64,000 nt of DNA from Methanosuratincola petrocarbonis (GCA_030522375.1 CP130488.1:930001-994000); one strand, 5' to 3'. Positions 31,839 to 40,648 are shown, counted from the stretch's first letter. Numbers and translations: made by a program. The notes: generated from the sequence alone by a model not told the origin.

Positions 31839-32990
31839 TTGCCCGCAAACCTACCTCCTCAGGCAAGGGCCGCAGAGAGGAAATACATTGAGGCAAAGAC
31901 GCTACCCGAGAAGATAAGGTACCTCCAAGAATTCATCTCATCGATCCCAGAACACAAGGGCAATGAAAAGATGAGGAGGTACCTGAGGAGGCGCCTTGCT
32001 GAACTAAAGGAAGAGCTCGAGGAGCAGAAGAAGAGGAAGTCAGGCAGCGGGGGCGGCGGTTTCTCGGTCAAGAAGGAAGGGGCAGCGCAGGTCGTGCTGG
32101 TGGGGGCCACCGGCTCCGGCAAGAGCAGCATACTCGCATACACTACCAACGCGAAAGTCGAGGTTGGCGACTACCAGTTCACCACCAAAGAGCCAGTACC
32201 GGGGATGCTTGACTTTGAAGACCTCCAGTTCCAGCTGGTGGACACCCCGGCGATTTTTGAGGGGGCGAGTTATGGGCTCTCCTGGGGATCGCAGCTCATG
32301 AGCGTGATAAGGAATGCAGACGGCCTGGTGATCGTGCTGGACGGATCCGATCCCGTCAGCCAGTATGGCATGGTAATTAAAGAGCTTGGAATGGCAGGGA
32401 TAACGACCGACAGGTCTGCGAGGAAGATCGAGATCGAGAGAACCACGGGCGGCGGGATCCAGATAGCATGCACCGGCAGGATCTCCTGCAGAGTCGAGGA
32501 AATCGACAAGATATTGAAGGAAGCAGGGGTCAGGAACGCGATCGTCAGGATATGGGGAGACGCAGGGAAGGAGGACATCATGGGGGCGCTGGAGCAGACT
32601 AAGAGCTACAAGCCCTCGCTGCTCCTGATAAACAAGGTTGACGTATACCCCGGGGCGCTGCAGGAATTCAAAAAGCTGGCTGGGAGGGAGGCCCTTGGGG
32701 TCTCGGCTCGGACTGGGGAAGGGCTCGGCAGCCTCGGCAGGGAGATCTTCAGAATGCTCGGCATAATCAGGGTCTACACGAAGGAGGTCGGGGGGGAGCC
32801 AGCCAAGAAACCCATAGTGATGAAACAGGGCGCGAAGGTCATAGATGTGGCGAAGGTGGTCCACTCGCACCTCTATAAGAACTTCAAGATTGCGAGGATC
32901 TGGGGGCCCTCGGCAAAGTATGATGCCGAGAAGGTGGGGGCAGACCACGAGCTTGCGGACGGGGACATAGTGGAGATAAGGATAAAATAG
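31839..32990 (+). CDS. DRG-type Obg-family GTPase with TGS domain
   Basis: 383 residues from TTG 31839 (GGTG upstream). A basic helical N-terminus (RAAERKYIEAKTLPEKIRYL...RRRLAELKEEL) precedes the G domain: GATGSGKSSIL (G1), a threonine-bearing TTKEPVPGML switch (G2), LVDTPAI (G3), NKVD (G4) and SARTGEG (G5). The C-terminal ~70 residues are a TGS domain (VVHSHLYKNFKIARIWG, ADHELADGDIVEIRIK). The order is that of archaeal/eukaryotic DRG proteins, which associate with ribosomes. G3 reads DTPA instead of the usual DxPG, so the catalytic mechanism may differ. Confidence 0.88.
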   Translation: MPANLPPQARAAERKYIEAKTLPEKIRYLQEFISSIPEHKGNEKMRRYLRRRLAELKEELEEQKKRKSGSGGGGFSVKKEGAAQVVLVGATGSGKSSILAYTTNAKVEVGDYQFTTKEPVPGMLDFEDLQFQLVDTPAIFEGASYGLSWGSQLMSVIRNADGLVIVLDGSDPVSQYGMVIKELGMAGITTDRSARKIEIERTTGGGIQIACTGRISCRVEEIDKILKEAGVRNAIVRIWGDAGKEDIMGALEQTKSYKPSLLLINKVDVYPGALQEFKKLAGREALGVSARTGEGLGSLGREIFRMLGIIRVYTKEVGGEPAKKPIVMKQGAKVIDVAKVVHSHLYKNFKIARIWGPSAKYDAEKVGADHELADGDIVEIRIK

Positions 32991-33085
32991 ACTTTTTGGC
33001 TGCATCAGTCCGCCTAAGCAGAAAGGATTATTTTGGGCGAGGAAGACGGAATATCGAAGGACATTCGTAGAGTCTGGTGGGGCAG

Positions 33086-34327
33086 ATGGTCAGGATAGCG
33101 CAAATATCATGCGGCTCCGAGTACAGCGGGATTCAGGCAGAGATCGAGAAGGCGGCAAAGATCGTTGGCGGGCAGATATTCGTGCCTGAGGTCGATGTAT
33201 CGGAGATCAGGACGATTGAGGACGAGCTCGGTTTCCACGTGGCTAGCCCAGGACTGAGGGTGATGATGGCTAGGGCGAAGGCCATAGTAGAGGGGAGGGT
33301 CGATGCAGACGGGGTGTTCATTGCGACCTGCTTCAGGTGTGCTGAAGGAGCACTTGTGAGGAGCGTAGTCAGGAGGTACATTCAGAGCCAGACGAAGATC
33401 CCAGTAGTGACCTATTCGTTCACAGAGAGGACCAAAGCTGGGGCGCTACTGCTCCGCATGGAGGCACTGGTGAATATAATAGACAAGAAGCCCCTATTCG
33501 CAAGGATGAAGCAGGAAGGCATAACTGCCGGGATAGACTCGGGCTCAACGACAACGAAGGCCGTTGTTATGAAGGACAATGAGATCATAGGCCACGGTTG
33601 GGTGCCCACAACCAGCGTCCTGGACTCGGGCATGACGGCGCTGAATCAGGCGCTCAAGGAGGCGGGCATTGACGAGTCCAGGCTAGAGGGGATCGGGGTC
33701 ACGGGGTACGGCAGGACGATCCTAAAGGAGAAGTACAAGGCACAGCTGGCAATGGAGGAAGTCTCAACTTGCTCGAAGGGGGCGCTGTTCCTGACCGACA
33801 AGCAGAGGGGGGATGCCACCGTCATAGACATCGGCGGCATGGACAACAAGGCAGTCACGCTCTACGACAGCATCCCTGACAGCTTCACTGTCGGCGGCGT
33901 CTGCGCTGGGGCCTCCGGAAGGTTCCTGGAAACCACTGCCAAGAGGCTCGGCGTCCCGATAGAGCAGTTCGGGGAACTCGCGATGAAGGGGGACTGGAAA
34001 GCGGTCCCCATGAATGCATACTGCATCGTCTTCGGGCTGCAGGATCTCGTTGCGGGGCTCGCAGGCGGGGCAAAGCCGGAAGATGCGGCCGCAGCAGCCT
34101 GCCACAGCGTGGCTGAGCAGGTCTTCGAGCAGCAGCTCCAGGAGATAGACATAAGGTACCCGATAATCCAAGTCGGATCGACGGCGCTTGTCAAGGGACT
34201 GGTAAAGGCACTCTCTGAGATACTCAGCGTCGAGATGATAGTCCCCGAAAAACCCAACCTGATCGGGTGCGTCGGCGCAGCGGTGATGGTATCTGGCATG
34301 AAGGAGCTAGAGGAAACCAGAAAGTAG
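33086..34327 (+). CDS. mmp15: Methanogenesis marker protein 15 (Mmp15), BadF/HgdC-type ATPase
   Basis: About 413 residues. The N-terminal ~140 residues contain ISCGSEYSGIQAEIEKAA and FIATCFRCAEGALVR. The rest is an ASKHA ATPase of the BcrA/BadF/HgdC group: GIDSGSTTTKAVVM, GVTGYGRTIL, IDIGGMDNKAV and VGSTALVKGLV. The cysteines in GGVCAGASGRFLE and NAYCIVFG match the pair that holds the bridging [4Fe-4S] cluster in HgdC-type activators, so ATP-driven low-potential electron transfer is likely. ATG 33086 follows GGTGG; GTG 33077 is in frame. It heads the mmp15-ycaO-tfuA-atwA series. Confidence 0.9.
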   Translation: MVRIAQISCGSEYSGIQAEIEKAAKIVGGQIFVPEVDVSEIRTIEDELGFHVASPGLRVMMARAKAIVEGRVDADGVFIATCFRCAEGALVRSVVRRYIQSQTKIPVVTYSFTERTKAGALLLRMEALVNIIDKKPLFARMKQEGITAGIDSGSTTTKAVVMKDNEIIGHGWVPTTSVLDSGMTALNQALKEAGIDESRLEGIGVTGYGRTILKEKYKAQLAMEEVSTCSKGALFLTDKQRGDATVIDIGGMDNKAVTLYDSIPDSFTVGGVCAGASGRFLETTAKRLGVPIEQFGELAMKGDWKAVPMNAYCIVFGLQDLVAGLAGGAKPEDAAAAACHSVAEQVFEQQLQEIDIRYPIIQVGSTALVKGLVKALSEILSVEMIVPEKPNLIGCVGAAVMVSGMKELEETRK

Positions 34328-34350
34328 GTACGCAGAGGGATGCGCCGCAG

Positions 34351-35577
34351 ATGAACCTGAGATCGGTCCCCAAGGGATACACAGCAGGCACGCACAGGGA
34401 GATCCCCCCGGCTAAGACGCTGGAGCTAGTCAGCAGGGTCAAGGAAAAGGCAGGTATAACCAGGGTCGCGGAAATAACAGGGCTAGACCGTATTGGGATA
34501 CCCATCTTCACATCGATAAGGCCGATGGCATCGCAGGGGGCGGTCACAGTCTACACAGGAAAGGGCTGCTCCCAAGAGGAAGCAGAAGTTTCGGCAGTGA
34601 TGGAGGGCATTGAGAGGTTCTCTGCAGAGCCCAGGGATTTCAGACTCGTGAGGGGGTCATACAGGGATCTCAGCCGGGAGAGGGAGGTCCTGGATCCAAA
34701 TCTGCTTATATTGCCCCGCAGGTACCAGTTTTCTGAGGAGATAGAGTGGATTGAGGGGTATTCGCTCACTAGGGGAGGCGCAATACTTGTCCCAGCCGAG
34801 GCTGTTTTCCATCCATACAGCAGGCACAACCAGCTCTTCCGCACCAACACCAACGGACTCGCCGTCGGCAATGCGCTGGAGGAGGCGATTGTGCACGGGC
34901 TTATGGAGGTGATTGAGAGGGATGCCTGGTCCCTCTTCGAGGCAGGGAGGCTGCGAGGGAGGGAGCTCGAACTGTCGGGTTGCGGCAGCCCAATGGTCAG
35001 GGCGATGCTGGAAAAGCTAGAGAAGGCGGGCATTGGGGTCTATGCGAAGGACGTCACCTCGGATGTGGGGATCCCAACAGTAGCGGTGGCCATCGACGAC
35101 GAGATGACGAAGGATCCTGCGCTCCTCTCACTCGGCGTGGGGACGCACCTCGTGGCTGAGATCGCAGCCCTCAGGGCTTTGACCGAGGCCGTCCAGAGCA
35201 GGCTGACTACAATCCATGGGACAAGGGAGGACACGGTGAAGGCCGAATTCGCCAGGAGGATAGGTTACGAAAGGATGAAAAGGATAAACAGGAGGTGGTT
35301 CTCCCCATGCCCAGAGAGGGTCAGCCTTAGCGAGTTGAGGTCATTTTCTGGGAAGGATTTCCTCGAGGACATCAGGTACACGCTTGAGAGGCTAAGGGGC
35401 GTCGGACTCCAAGAGGCGATAGCCGTCGACCTCACCCGGGGGGAGACAGGGGTACCTGCGGTCAGGGTCATAGTCCCCGGACTCGAGGTCTATGCCTTAG
35501 ACAAGGAGAGAGCCGGGAAAAGGCTGTCAATGCACCCAGACGCAGTGCATTCAAGTAGGGAAAATTTCCAGAACTAG
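34351..35577 (+). CDS. ycaO: YcaO cyclodehydratase for McrA thioglycine (methanogenesis marker 1)
   Basis: 408 residues. YcaO enzymes activate a peptide amide with ATP; with TfuA this one installs the thioamide of the conserved glycine in McrA. Seen: ITGLDRIGIPIFTSIRPMAS near the N-terminus, KGCSQEEAEVSAVMEGIERF with ATP/Mg ligands, NTNGLAVGNALEEAIVHGLM followed by EVIERDAW, and GVGTHLVAEIAALRALTEAV followed by QSRL. The C-terminus lacks the proline-rich tail of azoline-forming YcaO proteins. ATG 34351 has AGAGGGA upstream; the open frame from 34267 is inside mmp15. The tfuA gene follows after 14 bp, and its substrate McrA is encoded 5 kb away. Confidence 0.93.
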   Translation: MNLRSVPKGYTAGTHREIPPAKTLELVSRVKEKAGITRVAEITGLDRIGIPIFTSIRPMASQGAVTVYTGKGCSQEEAEVSAVMEGIERFSAEPRDFRLVRGSYRDLSREREVLDPNLLILPRRYQFSEEIEWIEGYSLTRGGAILVPAEAVFHPYSRHNQLFRTNTNGLAVGNALEEAIVHGLMEVIERDAWSLFEAGRLRGRELELSGCGSPMVRAMLEKLEKAGIGVYAKDVTSDVGIPTVAVAIDDEMTKDPALLSLGVGTHLVAEIAALRALTEAVQSRLTTIHGTREDTVKAEFARRIGYERMKRINRRWFSPCPERVSLSELRSFSGKDFLEDIRYTLERLRGVGLQEAIAVDLTRGETGVPAVRVIVPGLEVYALDKERAGKRLSMHPDAVHSSRENFQN

Positions 35578-35591
35578 GCTAGGAGACAGCG

Positions 35592-36251
35592 GTGCAGAAG
35601 ATGAGGGTGATTGTATTCCTAGGGCCGAGCTTGGCATGGGAGGATGCCAGAAAGGCCCTTAGCGGCGCAGAATACCTACCACCGGCGGCCAGGGGAGACA
35701 TCATCAGGGCTGCTGAAGCTGGGGCGAAGGCAATAGCCCTGATTGATGGGGTCTTTTACCAGCAGGCAGCGGTCTCACACCGGGAAATACTCAAAGCAAT
35801 GGAATTGGGTTCAAAGGTCTTCGGCGGCTCTAGCATGGGCGCGCTGAGGGCATCCGAGCTGGATATCTACGGCATGGTTGGCGTCGGCACGATTTATGAA
35901 TGGTATAAGTCAGGCAAGATACGGTCTGACGACGAGGTCGCCCTTGCATTCCACCCTGAAAGCCTCAAGCCGCTTTCTGAGCCTCTAGTGAACATCAGGG
36001 CAACGCTTGAGAAGGCGCTGGCTTCCGGGATGATAAACCAACAGGAGCACGAATCCATCCTCATTGCGGCGAAGGAAGTCCCATTCCAGCTGAGGAACTA
36101 TCCGAGAATTCTCCAGAAGGCAATCCGCTTGGGACTCAGCAGCACAAGGGCAGGAGAGATCCTAGAACTGATCAAGAATGTGCGTACAGACCTGAAAAGG
36201 GAGGATGCGATCAAAGTCCTGGAAAGGATCAGGGAATGGCGGGATGATTGA
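35592..36251 (+). CDS. tfuA: TfuA, partner of YcaO in thioamidation
   Basis: 219 residues from GTG 35592 (AGGAG upstream). The TfuA core is FLGPSLAWEDARKAL, AAEAGAKAIALIDGVFYQQA, GSKVFGGSSMGALRASELDI and GMVGVGTIYEWYKSGKIRSD. TfuA is thought to deliver sulfur to, or assist, YcaO; in methanogens the pair is required for thioglycine in McrA. The last ~90 residues are helical. It belongs to the same run as ycaO. The 129-bp gap to atwA holds its own TATA-like AAAGATAAATA and GGGTG, so atwA may also be transcribed separately. Confidence 0.92.
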   Translation: MQKMRVIVFLGPSLAWEDARKALSGAEYLPPAARGDIIRAAEAGAKAIALIDGVFYQQAAVSHREILKAMELGSKVFGGSSMGALRASELDIYGMVGVGTIYEWYKSGKIRSDDEVALAFHPESLKPLSEPLVNIRATLEKALASGMINQQEHESILIAAKEVPFQLRNYPRILQKAIRLGLSSTRAGEILELIKNVRTDLKREDAIKVLERIREWRDD

Positions 36252-36380
36252 AAACGCGGATTCCTGGGTCAAATAAGAACTGTTGAAAGAAAAAAGGTCC
36301 CTTGAAGCATTACTATGTAATAACTACAAAGATAAATACAACGGTTTTCAAAATAGGTTGTCTTTAGGGTGTAGGGCACA

Positions 36381-38006
36381 ATGGGTGTTCCTTTCATAGA
36401 GATCAGGAATGTTTCAAAGTCGTTCAATGGGAACAGAGTCCTGGATAATGTTTCGCTAACCATAGAAGAGGGAGAAAGGGTTGGCATAATAGGCAAGAGC
36501 GGATCCGGGAAGACGGTTCTGCTCTCGATGCTTAAAGGGATAAGGGAATACAAGCCAGACTCGGGAGAGGTGGTTTTCCATGTTGCCGTGTGCGAACACT
36601 GCAAGACGGTAGAAGGACCGAGCTGGGCAAACAAGAAGTGCCCCAATTGCTGCCCTCACTGCCAAAAAGAGATGGAGAAGGCAGATGTGGATATTTACGG
36701 CGAGGATCCGAAGACCAAATGGCTGAGGCAGCGGATAGCGATAATGTTTCAGAGGACCTTCGCGCTTTATGGCAGCCTTACAGTCTACGAGAACCTAGTC
36801 GAGGCGCTCAACAAGGTGTCCTCCGAGGATGCCAGCAGGAAGGCGCTTGAGATAGCCAAGGACATAGGTCTGGCAAACAGGCTACTTCACGCAGCAAGAG
36901 ACCTGAGCGGTGGCGAGAAGCAGAGGGTAGTCCTCGGCAGGCAGTTGGCGATAAAGCCGCTGCTCCTGCTGGCTGACGAGCCCACGGGGACCCTAGACCC
37001 CCTGAATGCGGAGATGATCCACAAGATCATAAAGAGGGAGACTGGACCAGGCAAAAGCACGCTCCTGGTCACATCGCACCTCCCTGGCGCTATAGAGGAG
37101 CTCTGCGAAAAGGCGTTGCTGCTAGAGGGCGGGAAGATTAGTGCGATGGGGAGCCCCAAGGAGGTCAGTGCGAAGTTCCTTTCGAGGCTGACCCCAGAGG
37201 AGATCCCGAAGCCGCCTGAGCTCGGTGAGGTCATCCTGAGGGTGAAGGATCTGAAGAAGTATTACTTCTCGATAGACAAGGGGGTCGTCAAGGCGCTGGA
37301 CGGAATCACCTTTGAGGTCAGGGAGAGGCAGATCTTCGGGATAATAGGGCTGAGCGGCGCAGGTAAAACAACGCTCTCTAGGGCTATAGTGGGCGTTACG
37401 CAGCCCACTTCAGGCACAATCGAGCTGAAGATCGGCGAGGAGTGGGTCAACATGCTGGAGCCGGGGCCGATGGGAAGGGGGAGGGCCACTCCATTCGTCG
37501 GGCTCTTGCACCAAGAGTATGCGCTCTATCCCCACAGGACGGTGCAGGAGAACCTTACCGATGCCATAGGGCTTGAGCTGCCAGACGAGTTCGCCAAGTT
37601 CAAGGCACAGAGCGTGCTCACGGCTGCAGGCTTCGACGAAGCCACTATCGAGAGGACGCTCTCCAAGTATCCGGATGAGCTGAGCGAGGGGGAGAGGCAC
37701 AGGGTTGCCCTTGCTCAGGTGCTTATAAAGGAGCCGATCATAGTGCTCCTGGACGAGCCCTCAGGCACAATGGACCCGATAACCCAGCAGGACGTTGCAA
37801 GGTCGATAAAGAATGCGAGGAACGAGCTCGGTCAGACGTTCGTGATAATATCTCACGATATGGGGTTCGTTGCAAACACGTGTGAAGACACGATACTGAT
37901 GAGGAACGGGAAGATAGTCAGCAGGGGCAAGCCCTTGGATGTTGCAAAAGAGCTGACACCAGAGGAGAAAAACGAGCTAATGAATTCCAAAAACGGACTC
38001 CTTTGA
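36381..38006 (+). CDS. atwA: AtwA, MCR activation component A2 (double ABC ATPase with cysteine insert)
   Basis: 541 residues, two fused ABC domains, no membrane parts. First domain: GKSGSGKT, then an insert with CEHC and CPNCCPHC that looks like a zinc site, FQRTFALYGSLTVYENLVEA, LSGGEKQR and LADEPTGTLDP. Second domain: GLSGAGKT, HQEYALYPHRTVQENL, LSEGERHR (signature degenerate at SEG) and LLDEPSGTMDP. A2 supplies the ATP-driven step in reducing F430 of MCR to Ni(I). The cysteine insert distinguishes this gene from the paralogue at 19183 and matches characterised A2 proteins as I remember them. It follows ycaO-tfuA and overlaps the convergent mmp2 by 30 bp. Confidence 0.92.
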   Translation: MGVPFIEIRNVSKSFNGNRVLDNVSLTIEEGERVGIIGKSGSGKTVLLSMLKGIREYKPDSGEVVFHVAVCEHCKTVEGPSWANKKCPNCCPHCQKEMEKADVDIYGEDPKTKWLRQRIAIMFQRTFALYGSLTVYENLVEALNKVSSEDASRKALEIAKDIGLANRLLHAARDLSGGEKQRVVLGRQLAIKPLLLLADEPTGTLDPLNAEMIHKIIKRETGPGKSTLLVTSHLPGAIEELCEKALLLEGGKISAMGSPKEVSAKFLSRLTPEEIPKPPELGEVILRVKDLKKYYFSIDKGVVKALDGITFEVRERQIFGIIGLSGAGKTTLSRAIVGVTQPTSGTIELKIGEEWVNMLEPGPMGRGRATPFVGLLHQEYALYPHRTVQENLTDAIGLELPDEFAKFKAQSVLTAAGFDEATIERTLSKYPDELSEGERHRVALAQVLIKEPIIVLLDEPSGTMDPITQQDVARSIKNARNELGQTFVIISHDMGFVANTCEDTILMRNGKIVSRGKPLDVAKELTPEEKNELMNSKNGLL

Positions 38007-38906
38007 GAGATCCATGAACATTTTGCGGTCGCTGCCAAGCCTTACGCATATCTTTTTTGTGTCGTCGAATTTCCCCACAACTTCGGCTGAGAAGCCGGCG
38101 TCTCGTAGCTTCGACACCAATGAATTGTCATCAGACGCGAATATGAAGCCCATTGCGGGGTAGGATATGAACCACTCTGAGATCGCAGTCCCTTCTGGTC
38201 TGGGTATCTTACCGGCGTCGACTTCAGCCCCGACCGAGCTGGCTTCACAGAGCATTGCCAGGCTGCCCAGGATTCCCGGGGCGCTTATGTCCCTTGAGGC
38301 TTTGACCAGACCCGACTCGACGGCTGTGATGATAGACTCGATCATCGTCCCTAGCTCTGAACTGCCCTTTTTGAGCGTGCTGTCGAAGCATTTCACCCAT
38401 CCCTTTACTCCGAAGGAGCCTTCGAGGTCGATCGCCATCACGATGTTGTCCCCTGGGCGGGCAGAATTCCCCTTCGCCACACGCCTTGCAATGCCAACAA
38501 CAGCTGCGTCGATTGCCTCGTATGAGGAGTCAGGGTGGGTATGCCCCTTCAAGAGCTTCAGACCGTACTTGTCCAGCCCTGCCTTTATACCCTGGGCCAT
38601 CTTCCGCCTGCTCTCCTTGCTCCCGGACATCACATTCACGTAGCCCATCGGCCTGGCCCCCTTCACAACCACGTCGTTAACGTTGACGAGCACAGAGTAG
38701 TATCCAGCAAACCACGGATCTGACTTCACCAAGTCTTCGGTTATTCCGTCCGTGGACACGACTATGCTGACATCCCCGAGATCTATGAAGCCTGCATCGT
38801 CGTATTCATGCTCCCCCAGAATCGCTGTGATCTCGCCTATCTCGATCTTTCTCTTCAGTCCCTTGAAATTCTTCGCGACATCAATGATGTTCGAGAGGCT
38901 CTCCAA
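37977..38906 (-). CDS. mmp2: Methanogenesis marker protein 2 (Mmp2), AIR synthase-related
   Basis: 309 residues of the PurM/SelD/HypE-like fold. Seen: the early Asp/Gly-rich ATP site LGDVSIVVSTDGITEDLV, YYSVLVNVNDVVVKGARPMG (domain dimer strand), KGHTHPDSSYEAIDAAVVGI and the C-terminal FISYPAMGFIFASDD. Members of this fold phosphorylate or activate small groups with ATP; Mmp2 itself has no assigned reaction. Start is TTG 38906. It is antisense to its neighbours, overlapping the atwA end by 30 bp and diverging from the DUF2098 gene. Confidence 0.9.
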   Translation of the reverse strand: MESLSNIIDVAKNFKGLKRKIEIGEITAILGEHEYDDAGFIDLGDVSIVVSTDGITEDLVKSDPWFAGYYSVLVNVNDVVVKGARPMGYVNVMSGSKESRRKMAQGIKAGLDKYGLKLLKGHTHPDSSYEAIDAAVVGIARRVAKGNSARPGDNIVMAIDLEGSFGVKGWVKCFDSTLKKGSSELGTMIESIITAVESGLVKASRDISAPGILGSLAMLCEASSVGAEVDAGKIPRPEGTAISEWFISYPAMGFIFASDDNSLVSKLRDAGFSAEVVGKFDDTKKICVRLGSDRKMFMDLSKESVFGIH

Positions 38907-38971
38907 TCCGATCCCTCAGGTTAATAGGAAAGAGGAGAGATCAATATATAATAAAGTTTTGTGGGGGGAAG

Positions 38972-39265
38972 ATGTTGAGGTTCAAGGAAGGGGACGCCGT
39001 AATCTACGAAAAGACAGGGACGAAGGGGAACGTCACCAGGGTTGTCGAGATGGACGGGAAGACGTGGGCTGAACTGGACACTACGGGTCTCCTATACGAC
39101 GAAAATGTTCTTGAGCCGACCGAGGAAAAAGTGGTGGCTGAGAAGCCGAGACCTGAGGTCGGGAAGGAAAGGTCAAAGAAAGAGGAAGCAGAGATCAGCG
39201 AGGAACAGCTTAAGGGCGGAGATATGACAATAGACACCAGCGGAAGCTGCAGCGGCGCAGGGTGA
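38972..39265 (+). CDS. DUF2098 family protein
   Basis: 97 residues. The first 50 form the DUF2098 core (RFKEGDAVIYEKTGTKGNVT, MDGKTWAELDTTGLLYDENV, L), a small beta barrel found mainly in methanogens. The tail is Lys/Glu-rich and ends in DTSGSCSGAG. ATG 38972 is preceded by GGGGGG at 38963-38968. Function is unknown. It is followed after 9 bp by the HAD gene on the same strand and is divergent from mmp2, so it belongs to MCR locus 2 by position. Confidence 0.8.
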   Translation: MLRFKEGDAVIYEKTGTKGNVTRVVEMDGKTWAELDTTGLLYDENVLEPTEEKVVAEKPRPEVGKERSKKEEAEISEEQLKGGDMTIDTSGSCSGAG

Positions 39266-39274
39266 TTCCCGCAG

Positions 39275-40063
39275 TTGAGGAAGGCTGTCGTTCTGGACAA
39301 GTCAGGCACCATAATAGACCCATGCAGGGTAGTGTACAATATTGAAGGGAAGAAGTGGCTCTACCACATAAGCACGCTGAAGTACGTGGTCGAGAAAGGA
39401 GGAGTACTAGTAAATCTGAAAGGAAGCATTCAAGACATAATCGCAGGGAACGTCGCCAAAGCCAAGCTGAAAGTGAGCTGCTGTGCATTGAAAAGCTACC
39501 CCCCAATGGACAAGTCAAGGCTGCTCGATCCCGTTGTCCTGCAAGGGATACGCGAGACATACCAGAAGGCACTGACCCACTGCTCCTCCGAACTTGGTGC
39601 ATGTGTTGCAGTCGTCTTCAATCCGGAGGGCAAGATAACGGACGTAGTGGGGCTCGGAGGGGAACTCTACCCAGACGTCAGGGAGGCGGTTAGATCGATG
39701 CAGGAGGGCGGAGTAGACGTCTACTTAGCCACCGGGAACTGCAAGGAGATGACTTTAAAGTGCGCGGATCTCCTGAACATACCGAGGCGCGCAGCGATCT
39801 TCGATGCATCCCCAGAAGAGAAGAGGGAGCTCGTGAGGAGGCTCCGCGGCTTCTACGGGTCTGTTGTGATGGTAGGTAATGACATAAACGACCTGATAGC
39901 CATGCGCGAGGCAGACGTCTCAGTGCTCGTCAGGCGGAGGGGGGAGTTCCAGAAGGAGAGCCTATGCTCTGAGGTCGATTACTTCGTGGATTCCCTGATA
40001 GAGGTCGCGAGGATAGTCTCCGAGATAAAGCCGGTAGATCAGAGCAGCCTCACCTCGAAGTAG
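39275..40063 (+). CDS. HAD hydrolase resembling a soluble P-type ATPase phosphorylation domain
   Basis: 262 residues from TTG 39275. HAD motif I is LDKSGTI (nucleophile Asp8), close to the DKTGT of P-type ATPases rather than the usual DxDGT. Motif II is YLATGNC, and motif IV is MVGNDINDLIAMREADVSV, again like the P-type GDGINDAPAL block. Between them is a cap region with several cysteines (LKVSCCALKSYPP, LTHCSSELGACVAVV). There are no membrane helices, so it is a phosphatase/phosphotransferase-like domain alone. It is paired with DUF2098 and near mmp2. The substrate is unknown. Its 3' end overlaps DUF483 by 25 bp. Confidence 0.82.
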   Translation: MRKAVVLDKSGTIIDPCRVVYNIEGKKWLYHISTLKYVVEKGGVLVNLKGSIQDIIAGNVAKAKLKVSCCALKSYPPMDKSRLLDPVVLQGIRETYQKALTHCSSELGACVAVVFNPEGKITDVVGLGGELYPDVREAVRSMQEGGVDVYLATGNCKEMTLKCADLLNIPRRAAIFDASPEEKRELVRRLRGFYGSVVMVGNDINDLIAMREADVSVLVRRRGEFQKESLCSEVDYFVDSLIEVARIVSEIKPVDQSSLTSK

Positions 40064-40626
40064 TGCTCCCGGTACTCAGGGTGGAAGTGGGGTAGCCGCA
40101 TCGCGGTCTCCTTTTCCAAAGCACGCAAATTCCCAATCTCGCTTGGATCTATAAATGATAGGAGTCCTTTGCTCTGGGCTTCCCTGCAGAATAAACTGCA
40201 AGGTATGAAGCCAGCGGTCGTTACAAAAGCCTTCATGCCGGATCCCTTTAGTTCCTTGATGTGATCCTCGTCTATACCGTACCTGATATTCTCTGCAAAG
40301 GATCGCATGCAGCATCCAGGATACCCAAGAAAGCGACCTATCTCGTAGTCATCGAAGCGCTTGGAGAATATCCCGATTTGGGTTGAGGTATAGGGATCGA
40401 GCGCGGGCCTCACCGGGGGTGAAAACTGGCGCACGATCTGGAGCTGAATCTCCAGCCTTGGCAGAACGTCAAAAAGCCGGTCTTCCTGGAAGAGCTGTGC
40501 TATGTATCGCGCAAAATTTGGGGATTCAAAGAATTGCGCTTTAGCCTCCTCCGGAGATGCTGCGGAAAGCGCCCTGATCTTGTCAATCAGCCCAGATAAG
40601 GAAAGGGTGCCTTTTGACGGAGACAT
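40039..40626 (-). CDS. DUF483 family protein
   Basis: 195 residues. The family signature is YEIGRFLGYPGCCMRSFAEN, with GYPGCC likely to bind a metal or cluster, and later TTAGFIPCSLFCREAQSKGL, adding two more cysteines. Archaeal DUF483 proteins have no assigned function. No signal or membrane segments. It sits downstream of mcrA on the same strand, but a strong T-tract terminator (40649-40662) separates the two, so it is unlikely to be part of the mcr operon. It converges on the HAD gene with a 25-bp overlap. Confidence 0.8.
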   Translation of the reverse strand: MSPSKGTLSLSGLIDKIRALSAASPEEAKAQFFESPNFARYIAQLFQEDRLFDVLPRLEIQLQIVRQFSPPVRPALDPYTSTQIGIFSKRFDDYEIGRFLGYPGCCMRSFAENIRYGIDEDHIKELKGSGMKAFVTTAGFIPCSLFCREAQSKGLLSFIDPSEIGNLRALEKETAMRLPHFHPEYREHYFEVRLL

Positions 40627-40648
40627 TTGGATTCGTTAAAAACAGGTG

